Shown here: piece by piece, positions 27,476-36,238 of the stretch
Layout of the letters: each line of letters begins with the position of its first letter
Numbering within the stretch: position 1 is the first letter of the stretch
The notes under the pieces: generated by a model
Told to the model about the DNA's origin: nothing
The model's database searches: none
The model's input: the letters and a program-made list of their open reading frames with translations, nothing else
Origin: Pseudomonadota bacterium
GTDB lineage: Bacteria; Desulfobacterota; Desulfobulbia; Desulfobulbales; Desulfocapsaceae
Direction of reading: 5' to 3'
Length of the DNA: 64,000 bases
Assembly: GCA_018817385.1 (NCBI GenBank)
Contig: JAHIUA010000021.1
Location: 1 to 64,000, forward strand
Program-made: the position numbers and the translations under genes

Positions 27476-28924
27476 TTAATTGATAATTTTGTCAATCTCT
27501 GTTCCTGCCTGGTTGACAATGCTGATAGCTATAGGGATACCGCCATCCAGGCGGTGCGTTGCGCAAGACATTCAGGGGTCGTAGGCCCTGACGGCCATCT
27601 CCACCTGATTGAGTAATCCCTCGTTATATACGCCATCTTTTATGAGGCTTGTTGCTGCCTGTTTCACACTCATATTCATTGGCGCAATATTGTGAGTCGT
27701 TCCGACAATAAGATTAGCCGAGGTTATACATCCGTTATCATCGGTTGTATAATCATGGATAAGTGTTCCCCTTGGGGCCTCAACAATGCCTACTCCTCTT
27801 CCTGCTTTCGGCTCAGCCTTTGCTCTTACATTCGGGTCGGTAATACCTTCCCACTCGAGCAGTTCAATGGTCCGCTCACAGGCGTAAATAAGTTCAATCA
27901 GCCTGGCGTAGTGATAGAGCAAGGTCTGCTGGGCGGGACGTCCAAAGGAACTTCGGAAGGCCTCCAGTGCCGCCTGGGCCTTTGGTGTAGAGATCTTGTC
28001 GCAGACGTTGATCCGGGCCAGGGTGTTGGAACGGTAGATCCCTTTTGGCTGGGCCAGGTTCATATCGAAGCCTTCTCCCCAGGACTTTGCATAGGGCATT
28101 TTTGAGTAGCCCCAGGGCTCGACATGTTCACCGATATAGCTGGCATAGTCTTCACCTTCGAAGTCCACATAGGTGCCGTCATTCTTCATCAGTCTTTGGA
28201 TACCGTCGTAAAGGCGAAGAGAGCCGTCTGCCCGGTCGACCGTTCCCAGAAAACCGGTGTTAATGACTCCAAGTTCGCCGATGACATCCATGTATTTTGC
28301 AAATACATTGTTGATGGCAAAATCTAGGGCATAGGTGGAAAAGTCGAGCAGGGTTCGCGTCCCTTCAAGCAGTTCTTTCCTTTCTGCTTCGACCATCGGC
28401 TTGGCAAAGCCGCCGACCACACCGGCAATGGGATGGATTGCCTTGCCGGCGAACTTATCAAGCATCATCTGCCCGAGTTGCCGCATCTTGACCACTTTGG
28501 TGGCAAGTTCGGGGGCCGCTTTAACCACCCCTATAACGTTGCGCACCGAGTAATCCGCGTCAGGGCCAAGGACAAAATCAGGAGAGGCCAGAAAAAAGAA
28601 GTGGAGGATCTTGTCATTAATGTGTGCCATTACCTGACACATCTCCCGGAGCTTGTAGCCGGTAGCTGTCGGGGTGACGCCAAAAGCCCCATCAACAGCC
28701 TTGTTGGAGGCCAGATGGTGCATCCATGGACAAATACCGCAGATACGGTTGACGATACGGGGGACCTCTTCCGCCGGTCTTCCTTCAATGAATTTCTCAA
28801 ACCCGCGCAGGGACTGGATGTGGAGAAAGGCATCCTCCACATTGCCATCATCGTTGAGATGAATGGCTATTTTTGCGTGCCCTTCAATGCGGGAAACCGG
28901 TGCTATGTTTAATACCTTTCCCAT
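27476..28924 (-). CDS. mvhA: [NiFeSe] hydrogenase large subunit MvhA/VhuA, selenoprotein
   Basis: The large, Ni-Fe-site subunit of the cytoplasmic methyl-viologen-reducing hydrogenase, group 3c-like. The first Ni-binding motif RICGICPWMHH is at about residues 60-70. The frame meets TGA at 27572-27574 directly after AYDP and stays open for 31 more codons: ATG TCT TGC GCA ACG CAC, that is MSCATH, then a 25-residue tail to TAA at 27476. The family consensus is DPCxxCxTH, so the TGA sits exactly at the first cysteine of the second motif and reads as selenocysteine (U451), as in VhuU of Methanococcus. A SECIS-like stem follows. The tail after CATH would be the peptide removed by the maturation protease. 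Product 482 residues before cleavage. mvhG ends one base upstream. Confidence 0.9.
27539..27574 (-). promoter_or_regulatory. SECIS-like element of mvhA
   Basis: Starting exactly 16 nt after the UGA, the RNA can form ACCGCC-UGGAU-GGCGGU, a perfect 6-bp stem with a 5-nt loop containing GG. This matches the position and size of bacterial SECIS apical hairpins, which bind SelB. Confidence 0.75.
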
Positions 28925-28925
28925 G

Positions 28926-29870
28926 TTAACTTTCCTCCTTCTCTATGTGCTTTTTCAGGGGACGCAGTCTGCCGTGTGCTCCTGAGAACCTTAGAATTGA
29001 ACGACGATCCATGACTGATTTATAGTCAATACCGTTGCTTGCCAGGGCATTCATCATGTCGAGCAGCTGGTTGCCGTCTTTACGCACAGGGCCAAAACAG
29101 CCCCGGCAGGGAACTCTGGCACTGATGCAGCTCGGTGCTCCGCGCTTGGCGCATCCTGCTGCGGTCACAGGACCCATGCACAGATAGCCCTGTTCCAGGA
29201 GGCAGCGCATTTCATCAATGGGGGCTCCTGGCTCAAACTCAGCATTTTCAAGAAAACGTCTCACCATGTTCACCGCCCCCTTGCCTTCTCTTTTGGTGGG
29301 GCAGGTGTCGCATACGCTTTTACCGGGCAGGACCGGATCTCGTCCTTCGACGAGGGAAACGATTACCTCCGCAATAAGTTCAGGGTTCGGGGGACAGCCC
29401 GGGAGCTGCAGGTCTATCTTTACCTTTTCATCGCAGGCATAGACTCGATCAAGGGGGGCAGGAACTTCCACATTGGGAATTTCCGCACCCGGGTCGGTGG
29501 TTATGGTATTGAAAATCCCTTTCCAGCTGTCAGCTCGATCCTGACCATTCATCAGGGCCGGAATGCCGCCGTGGGTTGCACAACTCCCGAGGGCGATGAG
29601 CACCGTGCACTTCCTGCGCATCTCTTCCAGGACTTCAAGGTGCTCGTGATTGCTGACCCCGCCTGTGACGATACCCACAACAGCATTTGGAATCGTCAGG
29701 GTTACCCCCTCGCCGCACTGGCCATAATATTTGTGATCCATGAGCACTGGCGCGTGCACAATATCCAGGACTTCAGTTATAATTGGTATGAGATCTTCGC
29801 CGATGTTCAGGATTGCGATTTCGCATCCTGAACAGGATCCCAACCACTCCAAAGCAGTAGTTACTCCCAT
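28926..29870 (-). CDS. mvhG: Hydrogenase small subunit MvhG
   Basis: The 314-residue iron-sulfur subunit passes electrons from the Ni-Fe site of MvhA. The proximal-cluster motif EWLGSCSGCEIAIL is at the N-terminus, ALGSCATHGGIPAL follows at about 95, then LPGCPPNPELI at about 185. Medial/distal cysteines lie in CMGPVTAAGCAKRGAPSC and CRGCFGP. It has no twin-arginine signal, so the enzyme is cytoplasmic. All ligand positions seen here are cysteine, with no UGA. It lies 12 bases after mvhD and one base before mvhA. Confidence 0.92.
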   Translation of the reverse strand: MGVTTALEWLGSCSGCEIAILNIGEDLIPIITEVLDIVHAPVLMDHKYYGQCGEGVTLTIPNAVVGIVTGGVSNHEHLEVLEEMRRKCTVLIALGSCATHGGIPALMNGQDRADSWKGIFNTITTDPGAEIPNVEVPAPLDRVYACDEKVKIDLQLPGCPPNPELIAEVIVSLVEGRDPVLPGKSVCDTCPTKREGKGAVNMVRRFLENAEFEPGAPIDEMRCLLEQGYLCMGPVTAAGCAKRGAPSCISARVPCRGCFGPVRKDGNQLLDMMNALASNGIDYKSVMDRRSILRFSGAHGRLRPLKKHIEKEES

Positions 29871-29882
29871 CTCTCTCTCCTT

Positions 29883-30302
29883 TTAGGTGGTTTGGGTTTC
29901 TTGACTGTTGACGGGGCCTAACTTTTTGATACGTGCTGTCATCTCAGTTACGGCTGCAACAAATTTATCCGGCTCGGCAGATGAGACCCAGGTTAACTTG
30001 ACCCTCTCCTCTTCATAACCAAAATCTTCCAACAACTCGCTCACCATATCGGAACGATCCAACGCTTTATAATTACCATCCAGGTAATGACATTCGCCGA
30101 GGTGTCAGCCAAGTATCATGACCCCGTCCGCCCCTTGGGACAGGGCATTCATGACAAACTCGGGGTGGACCATGCCCGAGCACATTACGCGAATGATACG
30201 GACGTTATGTGGGTACTGCATCCTGGCAGTCCCCGCGAGATCAGCTGCGGCATAGGAGCACCAGTTGCAACAGAAGGCAACAATTTTAGGCTCAAAACTC
30301 AT
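29883..30302 (-). CDS. mvhD: MvhD/VhuD [2Fe-2S] electron-transfer subunit, selenoprotein
   Basis: The 139-residue subunit links the hydrogenase to HdrA. The N-terminal half has [16 protein letters not shown] and [15 protein letters not shown] at 30105-30107 interrupts the frame after GADGVMILG and is followed in frame by [17 protein letters not shown] and a normal C-terminus to TAA at 29883. The family consensus at this point is GCHxGxCHYxxGN, so the TGA replaces the first cysteine (U66), as in VhuD of Methanococcus. Both halves have normal codon use and the length fits the family, so this is not a pseudogene. The ATG at 30302 has AAGGAG nine bases upstream. Confidence 0.9.
30072..30107 (-). 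promoter_or_regulatory. SECIS-like element of mvhD
   Basis: Sixteen nt after the UGA the transcript can form AUUACC-UGGAU-GGUAAU, a perfect 6-bp stem. Its loop UGGAU is identical to that of the mvhA element, while the stem sequence differs. That is the pattern expected of a conserved RNA structure. Confidence 0.75.
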
Positions 30303-30344
30303 GTGATCTACTCCTTTTATGTGATTGTAACGTTATAATTCATC

Positions 30345-30404
30345 CCGGCAAGACCTTCTGCCATCTTCTGCCCTGTTGCCAGGGCTGGTCGAAGGTCTTG
30401 CCGG
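30345..30404 (-). other. Intercistronic hairpin between hdrA and mvhD
   Basis: A perfect 14-bp stem (CCGGCAAGACCTTC at 30345-30358, inverse at 30391-30404) encloses a 32-nt loop that itself contains a small GCCCTGGCAACAGGGC hairpin. There is no T-tract on the minus strand. It probably modulates mRNA stability or partial termination between the Hdr and Mvh parts. Confidence 0.65.
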
Positions 30405-30420
30405 TTGTTCCTTATCAGAT

Positions 30421-33400
30421 TCAGGCTGCCAGAGCCGCTCGAACCTGGGCATTGACCTGTTCCATTGTGAAGCCGGCAACATACACGCCTCTTTTTGGAC
30501 AGGTCCCCTGGCATAAGCCGCACCCTTTACACTGGGCTTTGTTGACCAGGATTACTTTACCCGCCTTGGAACCATCGGCTGCCTTCTTATCTACAAGGGT
30601 GATGGCATGATACGGACAGACATCAACACAGAGGGCACAGCCATCACAATGTGTTTCGTCCACGGTCGCCTTGATGGCATCGAGGGAGACTTCCTTTTTA
30701 GATAAGAGGGTTACAGCTCTGGCGGAGGCGGCCAGGGCCTGGGCCACGGATTCTTCAATCGGTTTGGGATAATGCGCCATTCCTGCCACAAACATTCCAT
30801 CCGTCGAAAAATCCACTGGCCTGAGCTTGGCGTGTGCTTCCTGGAAGAAACCGTCCCCATCCACAGGCACTTTATAGAGGTTACCCAGCTTTGAGGCATC
30901 TCCCATGGGGCGGATAGCTGTGGCCAGGATAACCATGTCTGCCTTCAGGTTTAATGGTCGGTGAAGGACATGGTCCCACACTTCGACATCAATTTGCTGG
31001 CCATCTTCGTGGACATTTGGTTTTCCATGCAGTTCGTAGTTTATAAAAATCACGCCCAGCTTTCGTGCCTCCCTGTATAAATTTTCCCGCTGACCATAGG
31101 TACGCATATCTCTGTAGAGAATATAGATATTACGATCAGGGTTCTCCTTTTTCAGGGCAATGGCCGACTGAACTGAATGGGTACAGCAGACCTTTGAGCA
31201 ATACATCTTGCCTGTTTCACGCGAACCTACACACTGAATAAAGACAAAGTTCTTTGCCTTCTTTACATGGACTTCATTTAACTCATAGAGCTTGTCAAAC
31301 TGGACTGAGGTGACCACTCTGGCAATCGAGTCATAGTTGTATTCTGTTGGAATATAGGCCTCTGCGCCGGTAGCCACGATTCCGGCACCATGTTCAATGA
31401 TTTTTTTGGAGCCGTCCTTGCCGGTAATGGTGGATTTGAAATTGCCGACAAAGCCTTCGACGGCAGTTACCGCAAATTCTTTGTGAATAATGACCTTGTC
31501 GTGTAAGACAACCTTGTCGACAAGTTTGGCCACCGCTGTCGGAATGTATTCCCCGGACCAGGTATGCTTCAGGTGCAGGGCATTGCCGCCGAGAATGGCG
31601 CTTCTTTCGACCAGGTGAACCTCAAAGCCCTGCTCAGCCATGTTCAGGGCTGCAGTCATACCGGCAACACCACCGCCAATAACCAGTCCTTTTTGATAGA
31701 TAGGGACGGAAATGGGTCTGAGGGAGTTACTGTAGGCAACCTTTGCCACTGCCATGCGGATAAGATCATTGGCTTTTGAGGTGGCGGCCTTTGGTTCTGC
31801 GCTGTGGACCCAGGAATTATGATTCCTGATGTTGGCCATCTCGACGAGATATTCGTTCAGGCCCGCAGCCTTGAGCGTTTCGCGAAAGAGTGGCTCATGG
31901 GTTCTCGGGGTACAGGCGGCAATGACTATCCGGTTCAGGTTCTGTTCCTGAATCCTTTTGCTGATCATTTCCTGGGTGTCCTGGGAACAGGAGAAAAGAT
32001 TTCGTTCCACGTAGACCACATCAGGAAGGGTTGCTGCATACTCTTCCACCGCTGCCACATCGACGACCCCGGCTATATTGGAGCCGCAATGACAGACAAA
32101 AACACCAATCCTTGGTTTGTCCCCTGATACATCTTTTTCCATCGGAAAGCTTGCTTCAGTGGTCAATTGAAAACGGGCTGGTGCCAGCAGATCGGCAACT
32201 GCTGCAGCTGCTGCAGAACCTTCAACAACAGACTGGGGAATATCCTTGGGCCCGGCAAAGGCACCACAGGTAAAAATCCCCTGTCGTGAGGTCTGTACGG
32301 GTGCAAAATCTGAGGTGGCCGCAAAATTACTGGCCGTCAGTTTGATGTCTGCCTGGTGGGCAAGTTCTAAAACATGCTTCGGTGTCTGCAGGCCAACAGA
32401 GAGAACAACCAGGTCGTAGAATTCTTCAACCTGGCGACCCGCTTCATTGACATAGCTCAGTCGCAGATCGTCACTGTTGCCATCTGTTTCCACGCCGTTG
32501 ACGCGACAGCGAATAAAACGTACTCCTGAATTTTCTTTGGCGCGCACCATGTACTGGTCGAATTCCTTGCCATGGGTCCGCATATCCATATAGAAGATAG
32601 AGGCAGCCAGACCGGGAACATGGTCTTTGGCTATGACTGCTTCCTTGATGGCATACATACAGCAGACCGAGGAACAGTATCCATTGCCGCACAGGTTTTC
32701 GTCCCGTGAACCAATACACTGGAGGAATGCTACCTTGTTGACCGGTTTTCCGTCTGAAGGTCGTACCAGATGGCCTTCCGTCGGGCCTGAGGCGGAGAGA
32801 TATCTTTCCAGCTGGAGAGAGGTGATTACATTTGGAAAAGTACCATATCCCCAGACTCCGGCACTTGTAGGATCGTAGGCTTCAAATCCCGGAGCCAACA
32901 CCACTGCTCCAACATTTATCTCGTGAATTTTCTCGGTATCATTAAAATTGATAGCCCCTGCATCACATGCTGTTTCGCAGAACCCGCAGGCGCCTGGTTT
33001 TTTCAATCTGATACATGAGTTCGGGTCAATCTGGTATTTCAGGGGGACTGCCTGGGCATACTTGACGTAGATTGCCTTGCGTTTGCCGGTTGCAGCGTCA
33101 TATTCACTGGCGACTTTTTTCGGACATTTCTCTGCACAGGCACCACAGGCAATGCATTTATTCACGTCCACGTAACGTGGAGATTCTTTAACAGTTACAG
33201 TAAAATCCCCAGCACTGCCGGTAATGGCAGCCACTTCACTGAGGGTCATCAATTTTATATTTAAGTGCCGACCGCACTCCACCAATTTTGGCGCGATGAT
33301 TCACATCGAGCAATCATTGGTGGGAAAGGTCTTGTCCAGTTGAGCCATGGCACCGCCTATGGCACCGGACTTCTCGACCAGGTATACGTAATATCCTGAA

Positions 33401-33483
33401 TCAGCGAGATCCAAAGCGGTCTGCATCCCTGTGACTCCACCTCCTACAATCATTACCGACCCAACTTTTTTTGTGTCAAGCAT
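30421..33483 (-). CDS. hdrA: HdrA2-type heterodisulfide reductase flavoprotein, selenoprotein
   Basis: The 1020-residue flavin subunit is the electron-bifurcating centre of Hdr complexes. It has two HdrA-like halves. The N-terminal Rossmann motif is [23 protein letters not shown] at 33301-33303 follows NDCSM and is followed in frame by [15 protein letters not shown]; HdrA proteins have NDCxMC there, so the TGA reads as selenocysteine (U61), as known for HdrA of Methanococcus. Then come [26 protein letters not shown] and [14 protein letters not shown]. The second half begins [16 protein letters not shown] and has [17 protein letters not shown]. The C-terminus is a two-cluster ferredoxin domain ([31 protein letters not shown]). 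The ATG at 33483 has GAGGAG upstream. Confidence 0.9.
33263..33303 (-). promoter_or_regulatory. SECIS-like element of hdrA
   Basis: The stem GAGUGC / GCACUU (one G-U) closes a GGUCG loop, beginning 21 nt after the UGA. The loop resembles the GGUCU loop of the E. coli fdhF SECIS. An alternative CGCCAA/UUGGUG pairing lies closer to the UGA. Confidence 0.65.
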
Positions 33484-33606
33484 GATAGGTCTCTCCTCTC
33501 GATTTTTTTAAAAAATGGAACATCCCAGCCATTCACCAACAGTAGAGTGTCCACTATTTGATCTTCGCCTCAATTGCTGCGGCGATAACGGCCAATCTTC
33601 TTTGCT

Positions 33607-35058
33607 CTACTGTTTCTCGGGTAAAATCAGTGAATCAGCAACAAGCTGCCAAATGTATTTTACTTTTATACCCAGATCATATTCATGATTAATGGATTTC
33701 ATTATTTGATCGCGGCAATTATGACATGGGGCAACAACCAGTTCAGCTCCTGATTCTACGATCTGTCGTGCCTTGATACGAGCGTAGAACACCCTCTCGT
33801 CGGAGTAAGGCATGGCCCAGGCCCCGCCGCCGGCACCGCAACAGTAGGCCCCGTTTCTGTTAGGATTCAGCTCTCTTACGTCGTCGCAACAGGCTCTGGT
33901 CACTGCCCGACCTTCTTCAAAATAGGCCTGTCCAAAAGCCTTTAAGGACTTGCGGCCGTAGTTGCAGGGATCGTGATAGGCCGTTGCAATAGTGTGAATT
34001 GATTTGTCGAGTTGTATTTTTCCTTGAGTTATATATTCAAGGAGAAGGTCAAAGACAGTGACGATTTTAAATTCTTTGAGTGCTTCAGGGTACCATTTGT
34101 TCAACCCAGACCGGGTTGCAAAGTAGGCATGGCCTCACTCGGGGAGAAGGAGGACTTGACAGTTCAGCCTCCTCATGTTGTCAACAATTCTGCCGACAAT
34201 GGTTTTCATGGCGGCATCATCACCGGAGAATAATCCCCAGTTCACGCCTTCCCAGTATTCGGAAGAAATAGTCCACGATTCTCCGGCGGCATAGAAGATC
34301 TTCCACCACCATTTCATGTCGTCAGGTTCTCCAAAGGGTTCTTTGGAATTCACAGTGACAAGTACCCTTGCGCCATGGACATCAATGGGAGTTACAAATC
34401 CAGGACATCCGTCAGCCGCCAGTTCTTCTCCCAGTTCTTCACAGAGGAAGACAAAATCATCTTTGGGGATTCCCAGGTTGTTGCCACGTTCAAGACACAT
34501 GGCAACTCCTTTATGAATAGGCCCTGGAACACGGTCACGCTCGCGGGCACCCCGGATTTTTCTCATCAGGGCTATTATCTGGATATTGGCAGGGCAGGCT
34601 TCTTCACATTTGGCGCACATCGTGCATTTCCATGGCCAGGAGGATTCGATAAGTTCTTTGTCCATCCCAAGTACAGCCATGCGCACAATCTTGCGGGGAT
34701 CAAGGCCGTTGACGCCGGAAATCGGGCAGGCACTTGAACAGGTTCCGCAGGTCAAACAGGCATTCGCCCAGGAAGCATCCTCGACGAACCTGCTCTTCGT
34801 GCCGGTAATGGTCAGGGGCTCAACATCGGCCTTTTCTAATGCCCCTATGGCCTCCGGGTCGACATGGTTTCCGTCATGAACATGGGGTTCGCGGCCAAAT
34901 TTTTCACAGAGGAGTTGGTATGCATGAAAATCCATAAGGTACTTGCGACCGGGACCTTCCTTGGCAGGAAGGGTACCGGCATTAATCCAGTTCCGAATGG
35001 TGTTTCGATGGACCCCAAACTCTTCTGCCATTTCGCTGACTTTAAATTCGTACATCAT
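33607..35058 (-). CDS. HTH-HdrC-HdrB-like fusion, selenoprotein
   Basis: The 483-residue protein has three parts. Residues 1-55 form an excisionase/MerR-type helix-turn-helix (VSEMAEEFGVHRNTIRNWI, then a GRKYLMDFHA wing). Residues about 95-170 hold two [4Fe-4S] motifs of HdrC type (CLTCGTCSSACPIS and CTMCAKCEEACPA). The C-terminal half is an HdrB/GlpC-like CCG domain, with HDPCNYGR, YCCGAGGGAWAMP and APCHNCRDQI. TGA at 34135-34137 breaks the frame inside CQVLLLPE-x-GHAYFA, where CCG proteins carry cysteine, and reads as selenocysteine (U308). The frame beyond is normal to TAG at 33607. It may be the disulfide- or thiol-reducing partner of HdrA. A DNA-binding domain on such an enzyme is unusual. 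Confidence 0.85.
34102..34137 (-). promoter_or_regulatory. SECIS-like element of the hdrBC-like gene
   Basis: CAACCC-GGUCU-GGGUUG, a perfect 6-bp stem, begins 16 nt after the UGA. The loop GGUCU is identical to the apical loop of the E. coli fdhF SECIS, the best of the four matches here. Confidence 0.8.
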
Positions 35059-35069
35059 AAAAGGTCACC

Positions 35070-35564
35070 TCAATTAACGTTATCGTTTAGAATTCGTGAT
35101 ATATGTTCACATGCCTCAGTGACGGCAATGGACATGGCGGGAGACAGTCCCGGTTCTATTTCCTCGGGGATATATTCTACTTGAGCGGCAAGAATCAGAA
35201 TTTTGATGCCCGTATGCAGCTCTAGTTCCTGAAGCAAATTTACGGTGGGAAATTGGTGAAGGGAAAAGTCGTGAATTTTTTTGGCTGGGATGGTGTCTGG
35301 AAAGATTTGAAAGATTTCACCAGGCTTGCGATCAGGAAAATCAACCGCATCAAGGATGATGATCTGTTCAGGTCGGCCTTCGTCTGTGAGCAGGTAATCA
35401 AAGAGATATTCCCGTACACAGGTGCCCACGTCTATGGCCTGGACGGTATCCGGGAGGTTGTAGTGGGCGTTTAACTTATCAACGACAGCTGGTCCATAGC
35501 CATCGTCACCCATGATTACGTTGCCACAGCCAAAAATCATTGTTAGGTATTGTGTCGGTAACAT
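35070..35564 (-). CDS. Hydrogenase maturation protease (HycI/HoxM family)
   Basis: The 164-residue endopeptidase removes the C-terminal tail of the hydrogenase large subunit after Ni insertion. It shows IFGCGNVIMGDDGYGP at the N-terminus, an Asp in AIDVGT at about residue 45, and IILDAVDFPDRKPGEI with the usual metal-binding Asp/His set, including SLHQ. It is the first gene of the hydrogenase-Hdr cluster, 11 bases before the HTH-HdrBC gene. Its presence fits the 25-residue tail predicted behind the UGA of mvhA. The ATG at 35564 is chosen, with GGAGG upstream at somewhat long spacing; ATG 35540 is the alternative. Confidence 0.88.
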   Translation of the reverse strand: MLPTQYLTMIFGCGNVIMGDDGYGPAVVDKLNAHYNLPDTVQAIDVGTCVREYLFDYLLTDEGRPEQIIILDAVDFPDRKPGEIFQIFPDTIPAKKIHDFSLHQFPTVNLLQELELHTGIKILILAAQVEYIPEEIEPGLSPAMSIAVTEACEHISRILNDNVN

Positions 35565-36238
35565 TGTGCAAACAGTGCCTCCATTTTTTTGTATTTATTA
35601 AGTGGTAGCACCTGGAACAGGGAAAATCAACGTTTTTTCCGTGGTCTAGCATTTATTTTGATGGTGTGTAATTTTGATACGATCAATAGGCACAAATGGC
35701 ACAATCCGTAATTTTTGTTTTTGGGTTTCGGCAGCTACAGTGTGGTATGGTCCGTTGTGGTATGTCAGACTCTTTTTATTCCTTGATGACAGATGCTATT
35801 GGTTGAGAGGATATCTTGCACGAGGAAGGGGAAATGGCTTTTTATTTGTGAGGATGTGTTTGTTGGAGGGGAAGAATTTGCCGGGGGTGAGAGGTGTTAG
35901 GGGATCTGGCCTGATGGGGGGCTTGTCAGGGGATGAAAAGGAAAGGGAGCGGCAAGGACAAGGGGAACTGCGACCATTGGCTTGGCACGGAATTTGTTTT
36001 TCTGTTTTTTTTGAAAAAAAGTGGACCTGTCTTCCTTCTTGATGAAAAAAAGCAATGATTCATAAAGCAGAAAAGTGGGTTCGCGGGCGTGTTGTCCAAG
36101 GAGATTGATCTTGGGTAGAACAGAGGATGCCCTTTCTTTTTCGCTTTCTCTGTTGCCAGCTGAAAAAAGGTGATTCACCAGGCCCGGCAATCTGAATTGT
36201 CACCCCTCTCCAGAGATTGAAGAACCTGGACGCTCTTT
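35565..36238. other. Long intergenic region upstream of the hydrogenase cluster
   Basis: The 674 bases between two leftward gene blocks should hold the promoter of the hydrogenase-Hdr operon near 35580-35690. A 122-codon plus-strand frame (35674-36042) is of low complexity, with runs of G and A, lacks a domain and ribosome-binding site, and is not called. I see no further gene. Confidence 0.45.
35674..35686. promoter_or_regulatory. Palindromic operator candidate TTGAT-ACG-ATCAA
   Basis: A perfect 5-3-5 palindrome lies about 110 bases upstream of the maturation protease start. The half-sites equal those of FNR/CRP-family sites (TTGATnnnnATCAA) but with a 3-base spacer, so a different regulator is possible, including the HTH domain encoded in this operon. 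Confidence 0.3.

Noticed and set aside
30105-34137. Frameshifted or nonsense pseudogenes of hdrA, mvhD and the HdrBC-like gene
   Set aside because: Every break is a single TGA at a conserved cysteine position, frame and length are otherwise intact, and a SECIS-like hairpin follows each. Selenocysteine explains all of them at once.
35674-36042. 122-codon plus-strand frame in the long intergenic region
   Set aside because: Low-complexity translation, TTG start, no ribosome-binding site and no recognisable motif.
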